Source of the DNA: an uncultured Lachnospiraceae bacterium
GTDB lineage: Bacteria; Bacillota; Clostridia; Lachnospirales; Lachnospiraceae
Length of the DNA stretch: 64,000 nt
Assembly (NCBI GenBank): GCA_947305245.1
Contig: CAMZDG010000008.1
Location: forward strand, 1-64,000
Direction: 5' to 3'
Below are positions 26,068 to 34,473 of the stretch, piece by piece. The notes under the pieces are model-generated. The model saw nothing but the letters and a program-made list of their open reading frames with translations. It did not search any database and had not been told where the DNA came from. The first letter of the stretch is position 1; each line of letters begins with the position of its first letter. The translations under genes and the position numbers were made by a program.

Positions 26068-26427
26068 ATGAACGAAGACTTGTTTGAAGGGCTGCATCAC
26101 ATCTCCCTGATCACTTCCTCGCAAAGAACGCTGCGACTCTATGAGATCATGGGATTTAAGAAAACCCTGAGCATTCAGAATGCTTATAATAAGGTGGTCA
26201 TCATGGAGGGGCACGGGCTGACGCTGGAATTCCTGATCGACAGGCACGCGCCAAAGAAAGACAGGAATCTGGATACGCTGGGCATGCGATGCTTCTCGCT
26301 ACAGATGAGTGATTTCAAGAAGGTTTTCCGAAGGATTCCGTGCGGCGGCATGTTCCGTGACTGGGAAGGGCAGAGATACTGCTATATCAGGGCGCTGGAC
26401 GGGCAGACCATTGAGATGCATGAGTGA
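26068..26427 (+). CDS. VOC (glyoxalase/bleomycin resistance) fold protein, twin 1
   Basis: 119 residues, a two-module VOC fold starting MNEDLFEGLHHISLITSSQ and ending YIRALDGQTIEMHE. The His in LHHIS and the Glu in TIEMHE match metal-binding positions of the superfamily. The enzymatic activity is unknown. It is the fourth gene of the sugar kinase operon, 15 bp after the nucleotidyltransferase. A tandem duplicate of the same length follows. Confidence 0.8.
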   Translation: MNEDLFEGLHHISLITSSQRTLRLYEIMGFKKTLSIQNAYNKVVIMEGHGLTLEFLIDRHAPKKDRNLDTLGMRCFSLQMSDFKKVFRRIPCGGMFRDWEGQRYCYIRALDGQTIEMHE

Positions 26428-26447
26428 GAGATACGAAAGGGACTGGA

Positions 26448-26807
26448 ATGAACGAAGACTTGTTTCACGGATTGCATCATATTTCCATGATCGCATCCTC
26501 CGTACATACACTTGAATTCTATGAGAAATTGGGCTTTCGGGAGGTCCATGCGATCAAGGATTCTCATCAGCACCTGATTGTCATGAAGGGGCACGGGCTG
26601 ACGCTGGAATTTCTGATCGATGAGGATCACCCTAAGAAAGAGGGAAATCTAGGCACGCGGGGCGTTCGGTGCTTTGCGCTGAAGGCGAAGAATTTCGACA
26701 GGGTCTATCAGCTCCTTCCGTGCGGGCCCGTCAGAACGAACTGGCTCGGCAAAAGGTATTGCAGCGTCAGGGACATTGACGGACAGATCGTCGAGATCCA
26801 TGAATGA
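26448..26807 (+). CDS. VOC fold protein, twin 2
   Basis: 119 residues from ATG 26448, which restores the same length and N-terminus (MNEDLFHGLHHISMIASS) as twin 1; the longer frame from 26424 overlaps the upstream stop and lacks homology. The two share GHGLTLEFLID and the ending GQ.(V/I)E(I/M)HE. It arose by tandem duplication. The proteins may form a heterodimer, since VOC proteins are typically dimeric. Confidence 0.8.
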   Translation: MNEDLFHGLHHISMIASSVHTLEFYEKLGFREVHAIKDSHQHLIVMKGHGLTLEFLIDEDHPKKEGNLGTRGVRCFALKAKNFDRVYQLLPCGPVRTNWLGKRYCSVRDIDGQIVEIHE

Positions 26808-26835
26808 GAAGAAATGAATTTTGGAGAATATTCGA

Positions 26836-28740
26836 ATGACAGACTGGATTGTTGTTGTGGATGATGACTCCACGAATCTAAAGATTGCGGGGCACATCCT
26901 GAGTAAGCAGAATAAGCGGGTGACCGCCATGAATTCGGGGCGGGCGCTGCTGGATTATTTGAAAGAGAATCAGCCGGATCTGATCCTGCTGGACGTGATG
27001 ATGCCGGAGATGGATGGGTTCGAGACGTTTCGCAAGGTCAGGGAGCAGGAAAAAGAGCTTGCAATGGAAGAGATCCCGATCGTCTTTATGACGGCGGATG
27101 ATGACATGCGCACGGAGGTGCGCGGATATGAGATGGGCGCCGCGGACTTTGTGAAGAAACCCTTTGATCCGAACGGGCTGGCGAAGCGGATCGACGAGTG
27201 CCTGTCAAAGATGAGAAGTCAGGCGGCAAGAGGGGAAACAAAGACGCTGGTCCTGGCGCCTTTGGAGGAGAATGCGGAAGACCTGGGGAACGCGGAAGAG
27301 CTTGCAACCTTAAAGAGCATCAGCCAGCTCCTTGCGGAGAAGCATATGCCGGATTATGCGCTGCAGCTCACGCCGGAATCGTTTGTGGACGTGTATCGCT
27401 ACGTGATGCGTTACATCGCGCGGTATCATAAGAAGGCATGCAAGGTGCTCTTTACGCTCTCTCCGTTCGGAGAGCAGACGGAAGAGATATTTCAGGCGCA
27501 TTGCGACCAGTTCTGCACCTGCGTGAAGCAGCTGCTCCGTAAGAGTGACCTGATCATGCAATATAGGAGAAATCAGTTATTTATCTTCCTGACGGACATT
27601 AAGGAGGACGCGATCTCGCAGGTGATCGGAAATATCATGCGCATCTGGAATCAGCGGCATGCGGAGACGCTTTCGATCGCGTATGAGGTGGAGTTCATGC
27701 AGAATCACGCGCCGATCGAGGAGCGCGGGGAGCAGGCGTGGATTGTCGTGGTGGATGACGACGTGACGAACTTAAAGCTCGCCGGGCACGTGCTGAGCAA
27801 GAATCACATGCGCGTGACGGCGCTGAAGTCGGGCACGGCACTGTTGGAGCTTTTGAAGGATCACAGGCCGAACCTGATCTTACTCGACGTGAAGATGCCG
27901 GGCATGGACGGATTCGAGACGAAGTCAAAGCTGATGGCGATGGAGGAGGAGATTGCGGACATTCCGGTGATCTTCCTGACGGCCAATGATGACATTGATT
28001 CCGAGCGGAAGGGTCTGGCGCTCGGGGCAGTCGATTTCATCCGAAAGCCTTTCGTTCCGGAGGTTCTGGTCATGAGAGTGCGCCGCATTCTTGACATGGT
28101 GCGGCTGCAGCGGAATCTGGCGGAAGAGGTCGAGAAGAAGACGCGTGAGAATAAGTCGCTGTTCCTGCATGTGGTAAAATCCCTTGCAGACGCGATCGAC
28201 GCGAAGGATTCTTATACGAATGGTCACTCGGGCAGGGTGGCGGAGTATTCGAAGGAGATCGCGAAGCGGTATGGCTATGACAGCAAGCAGCAGTCGGAGA
28301 TTTATATGATGGGACTGCTTCACGACGTGGGAAAGATCGGCGTGCCGGATGAGGTGATCAATAAGCCGTCCCGTCTGACGGCGGAGGAGTATGAGCTGAT
28401 CAAGAAGCACCCCGTGGTGGGTTCGCAGATCTTAAAGAACATCGAGGAGATGCCGAGCCTTGCGACGGGTGCAAGATGGCATCATGAGCGGTATGACGGC
28501 AAGGGATATCCGGACGGCCTTGCGGGGGAGGCGATCCCGGAAGCGGCCAGGATCATCGCGGTGGCGGATGCGTATGATGCGATGACGAGTTATCGTAGCT
28601 ATCGCGGCGTGATCCCTCAGCAGGTGGTGCGGGATGAGATCGAGTGCTGCAGCGGGACACAGTTCGATCCGAAGTTCGCCGAGATCATGCTCGAGATGAT
28701 CGACGAGGACGTGACGTATGACATGAAGGAGAAGCGGTAA
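26836..28740 (+). CDS. REC-x-REC-HD-GYP cyclic di-GMP phosphodiesterase
   Basis: 634 residues. REC1 (1-125) has VVVDDDS and LILLDVMMPEMDG. The middle domain (about 150-290) looks like a degenerate GGDEF-type fold without the motif. REC2 (about 300-420) repeats VVVDDDVTNLKLAGHVLSK, almost a duplicate of REC1. The HD-GYP domain (about 440-620) has HSGRVAEYS, GLLHDVGKIGVP, WHHERYDGKGYPDGL and VADAYDAMTS, all catalytic positions present. HD-GYP enzymes hydrolyse cyclic di-GMP to GMP or pGpG. ATG 26836 follows GGAG; the TTG at 26821 is not needed. There is no membrane segment, so the protein is cytoplasmic. Confidence 0.9.
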   Translation: MTDWIVVVDDDSTNLKIAGHILSKQNKRVTAMNSGRALLDYLKENQPDLILLDVMMPEMDGFETFRKVREQEKELAMEEIPIVFMTADDDMRTEVRGYEMGAADFVKKPFDPNGLAKRIDECLSKMRSQAARGETKTLVLAPLEENAEDLGNAEELATLKSISQLLAEKHMPDYALQLTPESFVDVYRYVMRYIARYHKKACKVLFTLSPFGEQTEEIFQAHCDQFCTCVKQLLRKSDLIMQYRRNQLFIFLTDIKEDAISQVIGNIMRIWNQRHAETLSIAYEVEFMQNHAPIEERGEQAWIVVVDDDVTNLKLAGHVLSKNHMRVTALKSGTALLELLKDHRPNLILLDVKMPGMDGFETKSKLMAMEEEIADIPVIFLTANDDIDSERKGLALGAVDFIRKPFVPEVLVMRVRRILDMVRLQRNLAEEVEKKTRENKSLFLHVVKSLADAIDAKDSYTNGHSGRVAEYSKEIAKRYGYDSKQQSEIYMMGLLHDVGKIGVPDEVINKPSRLTAEEYELIKKHPVVGSQILKNIEEMPSLATGARWHHERYDGKGYPDGLAGEAIPEAARIIAVADAYDAMTSYRSYRGVIPQQVVRDEIECCSGTQFDPKFAEIMLEMIDEDVTYDMKEKR

Positions 28741-28767
28741 TACCACAGTATGGAAGGAGACGAAGGT

Positions 28768-29757
28768 ATGAAAATCTTATTCTATGCGGCAAAAATTTAC
28801 GACAAGAAGTCTTTTGGAAATGCGCTTTCGGAGTTTCCGGGGATCGAGGTGGAGTACATCGATCATGAGCTGGAGCCGAGGACGGCGACACTGGCCAAGG
28901 GATATGACGCAGTCTGCGCATTCGTGAGCGCGGACGTGGGAGCGCAGACGCTGGAGGTGCTTCATGACGGCGGCGTGAAGACGGTTTTGATGCGATGCGC
29001 CGGGTTTAACAACGTGGACGTGGAGAAGGCAAAGGAGCTTGGGATCACGGTGAAGCGCGTGCCAGGGTATTCGCCGGAGTCGGTGGCAGAGCTGGCCATG
29101 GCGCTTGCGCTGGCGGTGAACCGCAGACTATATAAGGCATACAATAAGGTGCGCGAGAATGATTATACGCTGACGGGGCTTCGCGGCGTGAACTTTTTCG
29201 GGAAGACGGCGGGGATCGTCGGAACCGGAAAGATCGGCGCGGCAATGTGCCGGATCTGCCGTGGCTTTGGAATGCGGGTGATCGCGTATGACGTATATCA
29301 GAATCCCGCGCTCGCGGATTTCGTGGAGTACGTGTCGATGGACGAGCTCCTGGCGCAAAGTGACCTGATCTCGCTCCACTGCCCGCTGATGGACAGCACG
29401 TATCACATGATCAACATTGAGACGATCAAGAAGATGAAGGACGGCGTGATCCTCGTGAATACCTCGCGCGGTGCGCTGGTGGACACGAACGAGCTGATCG
29501 AGGGGATCCGGATGGAGAAGTTCCTGGGCGTCGGGCTTGACGTGTATGAGGAGGAAGCAGGGAACGTGTTCGAGGATCATTCGGATGACATTATGATGCA
29601 TTCGGTGACGGCAAGGCTCCTGGCATTCCCGAACGTAATGATCACTTCTCATCAGGGCTTCTACACGGTGGAGGCGCTGGCGGCGATCGCGGAGACGACG
29701 CTGCAAAATCTCATGGATGCCGCAGAGGGAAAGCGGACGCCGAATGACGTGGCATAA
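28768..29757 (+). CDS. ldhA: D-lactate dehydrogenase, 2-hydroxyacid dehydrogenase family
   Basis: 329 residues, the same length as E. coli LdhA. The NAD-binding motif is GIVGTGKIGAAMCRI. The substrate-binding Arg is in VNTSRGALVDT (Arg234), the Glu is in GLDVYEEE and the catalytic His is in TSHQGFYT (His295). It reduces pyruvate to D-lactate with NADH, regenerating NAD during fermentation. ATG 28768 follows GGAAGGAG; ATG 28750 would overlap this ribosome binding site. It lies between two HD-GYP genes in the same direction with short gaps, but no functional link to them is evident. Confidence 0.92.
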   Translation: MKILFYAAKIYDKKSFGNALSEFPGIEVEYIDHELEPRTATLAKGYDAVCAFVSADVGAQTLEVLHDGGVKTVLMRCAGFNNVDVEKAKELGITVKRVPGYSPESVAELAMALALAVNRRLYKAYNKVRENDYTLTGLRGVNFFGKTAGIVGTGKIGAAMCRICRGFGMRVIAYDVYQNPALADFVEYVSMDELLAQSDLISLHCPLMDSTYHMINIETIKKMKDGVILVNTSRGALVDTNELIEGIRMEKFLGVGLDVYEEEAGNVFEDHSDDIMMHSVTARLLAFPNVMITSHQGFYTVEALAAIAETTLQNLMDAAEGKRTPNDVA

Positions 29758-29790
29758 ACTAGATGCGGTAGGTGAAACGGAGGAAGCGTT

Positions 29791-32700
29791 ATGTGCGAAA
29801 GAGGGCTGTTTCATTGTTTGAGGAATCGATTGGGGAGAAGAGTGCGAAAGGTGCTGGCGGCAGGACTTTCCGCATTGATGATCGCCTCGCTGGCGAGTCC
29901 TCTGGCGGCGCAGGCCGGGGAAGACGCACCGGCCAGGGAGAAGGCGGCCGCAGGGCGCAAGATCACGGTGGATTATACGGGACGAAGCGAGGGATTTGCG
30001 ACGATCCTGTATGACAATACGAATGGTCTGCCGACTTCGGAGGCGAATACCATCCTTGAGACGGAGGGGGGCTTTCTTTGGATCGGAAGCTACAGTGGTC
30101 TGATCCGATATGACGGGAATACCTTTACGAGAATGGACTCCACGACAGGTATCGCCAGTGTGGTGAGCCTCTTCGTTGACAGCAAGGACAGGCTCTGGGT
30201 CGGCACGAACGATAATGGCGTTGCCGTGCTGGATCGCGGGACGGAGACCCATTATAATAAGGCAGAAGGGCTGAAGTCCGCTTCCGTTCGCGCGATCACG
30301 GAGGACCAGGCAGGAAATATTTATGTTGCGACCACCCATGGCATCGCCGTGGTGGGCACCGATATGGTCATGAGGTCATTAGATGAGCCGCAGATCAACG
30401 AAGAGTACGTCAGGGATCTGTGCGTTGGCGCGGACGGCGTGATCTATGGCCTGACGATGACGGAGGCCGTATTTACGATCCGGGACGGGAAGCTGACGGG
30501 GTATTATAAAGGTGAAGGCCTGGGCGTTCCGTCCATCCACGCGCTGTATCCCGACGCAAAGAATCCGGGGTATGTCTACATCGGTACGAAGGCATCGGAG
30601 GTGTACTACGGGAAGCTGGAGAACGGCCTTAAGAACCCGCAGGTGATCGACGTGGCGCCCCTAGGCTACGTCAACGACGTGAAGGAGATCCAGGGACAGC
30701 TTTGGGTCTGCGCGGACAATGGCATTGGCGTCGTGGACAATGGAAAGTGCAGGAAGCTGGAGAACATTCCCATGTCGCATTCCATTGAGAAGGTGATCAC
30801 GGATTATCAGGGGAATCTATGGTTTACTTCCTCGAGGCAGGGCGTGATGAAGATCGTGCCGGATCAGTTTATGGATGTTTTCGAACGGTATGAGCTGTCA
30901 AGCGAAGTGGTCAACAGTACCTGCTATCTGGACGGAAAGATCTTCGTCGGCTCGGACAGGGGACTGATCGTGCTGGGGAGGAATCGTGTCCTGAAATACA
31001 TCCCGCTGGAAAGCGCGACAATGGTATCGGGAGCAAGCCTGGGACAGACCGATTTGGTAGAGATGTTTGATGGCTGCAGGATCCGATCGATCGTGCGAGA
31101 CTCGAAGGATCGGCTCTGGTTTTCTTCCTATGGGATCAATTGCCTGATCCGTTATGATCATGGGAACGTGACGAGGTTTTCCGCCATGGACGGGCTTCCT
31201 TCCGACAGGGTAAGGACCGTGCTGGAGAGGTCGGACGGATCCATGCTTGTCGCCTGCACGGGCGGCGTGGCCGTCATTGAGGGAGATAGGATCACGGCGG
31301 TGTATGGCGAGGCGAACGGCATCAGCAACGTGGAGGTGCTCACGGTGGCTGAGGGCCGAAACGGTGACATCGTGGTCGGCACGGACGGCGACGGGATCTA
31401 CGTGGCGAACGGCACGAAGGTCACTCATGTGGGAACGGACGAGGGACTGCAGTCCGGCGTGGTCATGAGGATCAAGCGCGATGCAAAGCGTGGACTGTTC
31501 TGGATCGTGACAAGTAACTCCATCGCGTATATGACGGATGATTATCAGGTGACGACCGTGCAGAAGTTCCCGTACCCGAATAACTTTGACTTGATCGAGA
31601 ATAGCCAGGGAGAAATGTGGGTGCTGAGCAGTAACGGCATCTATGTGACGAATGCGGAAGAGCTGATCAAGAATGAGGAGATCAATCCGATCTATTACAG
31701 CAGGGACAATGGCCTGTCGCGCATTCCCACGGCGAATTCCTACAGCGACGTCACTGAGGACGGGAATCTTTACCTGGCCTGTTCGTCGGGCGTGATCCGA
31801 GTGAATATCGAGAAGCCCTTCGAGACCGTGGATGAGATCAAGATGGACGTGCCCTATCTCGAGGCGGATGGCGTGATGATCTATCCGAAAGCAAACGGAG
31901 AGTTCGTGGTGCCTTCCAAGACGAAAAAACTGACCATTTATGGCTATGCTTACGTATATACCTTGATGAACCCGAAGGTGACTTACTGGCTGCAGGGCTT
32001 TGATCAGGGAAAGACGACGGTGAACCGAAGTGAATTCGGTGAGGTGAGCTATACGAACCTGCGCGGCGGTACCTATTCGTTCGTGATGCAGCTGAGGGAT
32101 TCCGCAGGGCGAGGGCAGGCGGAGATGACGGTTCGGATCGTGAAGCAGAGGGCGCTGTATGAGCAGTTCTGGTTCCAGATGCTTTGCCTGGCGGCCTTTG
32201 GCGTACTGCTCACGGTAATGACGCTTTATATCGTAAAGCGCAAGACACGCAAGCTCATAATGAAGCAGGAAGAGGATAAGCAGCTGATCCGTGAGATCAC
32301 GGAGGCCTTCGCAATGACCATCGATATGAAGGACCGTTATACCAGAGGTCATTCGACCAGAGTGGCTGATTATACGGCGAAGCTGGCACGGGAGCTCGGA
32401 TATGACGAGGAGACGGTGGAGAAGTTTCGTAACATTGCCCTGCTTCATGACATCGGAAAGATCGGCGTTCCGCCGGAGGTACTGAATAAGCAGGGAAAGC
32501 TGACGGACCAGGAGTTCGGCGTGATCAAGTCGCATTCGGCGCTGGGCTACGAGGCACTTCGGAAGATCAGCATTATGCCGGAGCTGGCGGTCGGTGCGCG
32601 CTCACATCATGAGCGACCGGACGGCAAGGGATATCCTCAGGGGCTGAAGATGGAGGACATTCCTCGCGTGGCGCAGATCATTGCGGTGGCGGATACCTTC

Positions 32701-33084
32701 GACGCCATGTATTCGGATCGTCCTTATCGTAAGAGAATGAACTTTGAGAAGGCGGTCTCCATCATTCAGGAGGTTTCCGGGACGCAGCTGACGCAGGACG
32801 TGGTGAGTGCGTTCCTCAGGCTGGTGGAAAAGGGTGAGTTCCGTGATCCCGAGGATCACGGCGGCGGAACAACGGAGGACATCGACAACATCCACAGAAA
32901 GCAGGCCATGTGGGAGGAAAAGAAGCTGATGGCGGATAAGCCGCTTGCGGGAGGGAATGATGCGCCTGCGAAGCCGGAGAGTACGCCTACAAAGACAGAC
33001 GGGTCGCCTGCAACGCCGGAGGAAGGGAAGAAGGAGGAAGCGTCGGATCAACCTTCGGACGGAGAAAAGAAGGAAGAATCATAA
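29791..33084 (+). CDS. Secreted-sensor propeller protein with cytoplasmic HD-GYP output
   Basis: 1097 residues. A signal peptide (about 18-42, LAAGLSALMIASLASPLAAQA) is followed by two seven-bladed propellers of two-component-regulator type (about 60-690; blades marked GNLWFTSS, RLWVGTND, DRLWFSS). A Y_Y_Y domain (about 700-780) and one transmembrane helix (about 793-815) come next. The HD-GYP domain has HSTRVADYT, LLHDIGKIGVP, SHHERPDGKGYPQGL and VADTFDAMYSDRPYR, all intact. The last 60 residues are a Pro/Lys/Glu/Thr-rich tail. It resembles the sensor half of hybrid two-component systems for polysaccharide use, but the output is cyclic di-GMP hydrolysis instead of a kinase. The ribosome binding site GGAGG fits ATG 29791. 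Confidence 0.9.
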   Translation: MCERGLFHCLRNRLGRRVRKVLAAGLSALMIASLASPLAAQAGEDAPAREKAAAGRKITVDYTGRSEGFATILYDNTNGLPTSEANTILETEGGFLWIGSYSGLIRYDGNTFTRMDSTTGIASVVSLFVDSKDRLWVGTNDNGVAVLDRGTETHYNKAEGLKSASVRAITEDQAGNIYVATTHGIAVVGTDMVMRSLDEPQINEEYVRDLCVGADGVIYGLTMTEAVFTIRDGKLTGYYKGEGLGVPSIHALYPDAKNPGYVYIGTKASEVYYGKLENGLKNPQVIDVAPLGYVNDVKEIQGQLWVCADNGIGVVDNGKCRKLENIPMSHSIEKVITDYQGNLWFTSSRQGVMKIVPDQFMDVFERYELSSEVVNSTCYLDGKIFVGSDRGLIVLGRNRVLKYIPLESATMVSGASLGQTDLVEMFDGCRIRSIVRDSKDRLWFSSYGINCLIRYDHGNVTRFSAMDGLPSDRVRTVLERSDGSMLVACTGGVAVIEGDRITAVYGEANGISNVEVLTVAEGRNGDIVVGTDGDGIYVANGTKVTHVGTDEGLQSGVVMRIKRDAKRGLFWIVTSNSIAYMTDDYQVTTVQKFPYPNNFDLIENSQGEMWVLSSNGIYVTNAEELIKNEEINPIYYSRDNGLSRIPTANSYSDVTEDGNLYLACSSGVIRVNIEKPFETVDEIKMDVPYLEADGVMIYPKANGEFVVPSKTKKLTIYGYAYVYTLMNPKVTYWLQGFDQGKTTVNRSEFGEVSYTNLRGGTYSFVMQLRDSAGRGQAEMTVRIVKQRALYEQFWFQMLCLAAFGVLLTVMTLYIVKRKTRKLIMKQEEDKQLIREITEAFAMTIDMKDRYTRGHSTRVADYTAKLARELGYDEETVEKFRNIALLHDIGKIGVPPEVLNKQGKLTDQEFGVIKSHSALGYEALRKISIMPELAVGARSHHERPDGKGYPQGLKMEDIPRVAQIIAVADTFDAMYSDRPYRKRMNFEKAVSIIQEVSGTQLTQDVVSAFLRLVEKGEFRDPEDHGGGTTEDIDNIHRKQAMWEEKKLMADKPLAGGNDAPAKPESTPTKTDGSPATPEEGKKEEASDQPSDGEKKEES

Positions 33085-33105
33085 GCGGATTTTTTAGAAA
33101 TTTCA

Positions 33106-33153
33106 TTGACAAACATAGTGGTCCTTGATATGCTTAAAACACATATCAGGGAC
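33106..33153 (+). promoter_or_regulatory. Promoter with overlapping inverted repeat
   Basis: TTGACA (33106-33111), a 17-nt spacer, TATGCT (33129-33134). An inverted repeat GTCCTTGATATG/CATATCAGGGAC with a 9-nt loop starts at 33121 and covers the -10 and start region. It may be an operator, or the terminator of the upstream gene (ATTCTTT follows). A second weak TTGACA is at 33173. Confidence 0.45.
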
Positions 33154-33280
33154 TATTCTTTAACCATTTCGGTTGACATCCCCATATGAAGACAAATTAA
33201 GTATTGGCGGATGACGATCGGAACGAGAAAGAACCGAGTTTTTCCGACTGTCATTTGCCATAATCAAAAGGAGGAGGCTT

Positions 33281-34001
33281 ATGCCAGAAGGAAAAAGAAA
33301 ATTGGAAGAACTCAATCTAATGGACAACTTTTTGTTCGGGACAATGGTGACGCACCCGGATTACGGGGAACCGTTTTCGCGGTATCTGCTGAGATTGGTT
33401 TTGAACAGGGAAGTCGGGAAACTGAAGGTGATTCCGCAGTATTTGATTTACGGGAGCGACATAAATTGGCACGGAGCCATTTTGGATGCATACCTGGAAG
33501 AAGAGGAAGGCGGGGAGGCGACCATTTATGATTGTGATCACGCCGTTTGATCCGTTCACTCATGGGCGCATGAGGTATACGGTGAGGAATGCCTGCTTAG
33601 AGATACCTGAGATGCCATATGATGACGGGGTTACGATGATTTTTCTCAACACTAAGGGAACGCCTGACAGAGAATCCGAAGAGCTGCAGCAGTTCCTAAA
33701 GTATGCAGAAAAAAGTACATTGGAGAATGTCGCATCAGAGTATTTGAGACAACTTCACGCAATGGTGGACAGGGTGAAGCATGACGAGGAGGTGGCCATT
33801 CGGTATATGAGACTTTGGGAAGAGGAAGAGAGCATTAGAATGAGAGCAATTGAGGAAGGGAAAGCCTTAGAACGCGAGAATACAGAAAGAGAAAAAGCAA
33901 GAGCGGACGCGGAAAAAGCAAGGGCGGATGCTTTGGAAAGGGAAAAAGAGGCGTTGCGTGCCGAATTGGAAAAAGTAAAAAAGGGAAAGGAATTGCTATA
34001 A
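33281..34001 (+). pseudogene. Broken Rpn / PD-(D/E)XK nuclease-family transposase-like gene
   Basis: The first frame (33281-33550) encodes the usual start of this family (NLMDNFLFGTMV...LLRLVL) and stops after EATIYD plus six unrelated residues. A second frame (33486-34001) resumes with VIVITPFDPFTHGRMRYTVRN, then the typical charged coiled coil (EREKARADAEKARADALERE). About 50 residues that carry the catalytic E-x-Q/K core are missing at the junction, so a deletion plus frameshift has occurred and no active nuclease is made. The ribosome binding site GGAGGAGG is intact. Family members are fast-evolving and often decayed in Lachnospiraceae. A terminator follows. Confidence 0.8.
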
Positions 34002-34009
34002 TTTGGGTG

Positions 34010-34047
34010 AAATCAGGGCCATGGCGACGTGGCTCTGATTTATTTTT
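34010..34047 (+). terminator. Rho-independent terminator after the broken nuclease gene
   Basis: Stem AAATCAGGGCCATG/CGTGGCTCTGATTT with loop GCGA, followed by ATTTTT. Confidence 0.85.
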
Positions 34048-34056
34048 AAAAACATA

Positions 34057-34085
34057 TTGACAGAAGAGAAAACAGGATGTATTAT
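34057..34085 (+). promoter_or_regulatory. Promoter of the Yxl-like ABC operon
   Basis: TTGACA (34057-34062), a 17-nt spacer, TATTAT (34080-34085); a start near 34092 gives a leader of about 90 nt. Confidence 0.7.
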
Positions 34086-34184
34086 GTGTATTACAAGGAG
34101 CAATACAATAGATACAAAGCAAAAGAAAGAATGAATTGCAGATAGAGAAGGAGCCGGCAGGTTGCCGGAGGAAAGGAGTAAAGA

Positions 34185-34394
34185 ATGACTGGACTTGACT
34201 TGAAGGAATATTTACCGTTTATTATTCCCCTGATCATTGCGGAGTTGATCCTGCTGGCGGTAACGCTGCGGCATATTTTCACGCATGATACGTATAAGCA
34301 CGGAACCCGCACGCTGTGGGTGATCGTGACGATCGTGGGGATGGAATTTATCGGGCCAATCCTGTACTTTTTAATCGGGAAGGATGAGGCTTGA
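34185..34394 (+). CDS. PLDc_N domain membrane protein (YxlE-like)
   Basis: 69 residues with two transmembrane helices: FIIPLIIAELILLAVTLRHI and TLWVIVTIVGMEFIGPILYF. The second ends in the family pattern (G/N)-P-I-x-Y-F-L-x-G. This is the phospholipase D N-terminal-type domain found as a stand-alone protein. In Bacillus, YxlE has this fold and is encoded with the YxlF/YxlG ABC transporter, the same order as here, where it acts with them to restrain sigma-Y. No sigma factor gene is adjacent. The ribosome binding site GGAAAGGAG fits ATG 34185. Confidence 0.85.
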   Translation: MTGLDLKEYLPFIIPLIIAELILLAVTLRHIFTHDTYKHGTRTLWVIVTIVGMEFIGPILYFLIGKDEA

Positions 34395-34473
34395 TCCAGG
34401 GATGCAGGCGATGGAAGGCAGGAAGCCTGGTGAAGCAAAAATCGGGCGTAAAGGGACGTAAGGAGTGACTTAA

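Noticed and set aside
30898..32535. A 545-codon open frame antisense to the propeller/HD-GYP gene
   Set aside because: It is a shadow frame favoured by codon bias; it shows no domain, and the + strand gene is unambiguous. Similar shadows at 3981-4835, 25102-26247, 29128-30339, 40890-42140, 44519-45874 and 56324-57385 were rejected likewise.
33281..34001. Two independent small genes instead of one broken nuclease gene
   Set aside because: The two frames correspond to the N-terminal and C-terminal parts of one family in the right order, with the middle missing.
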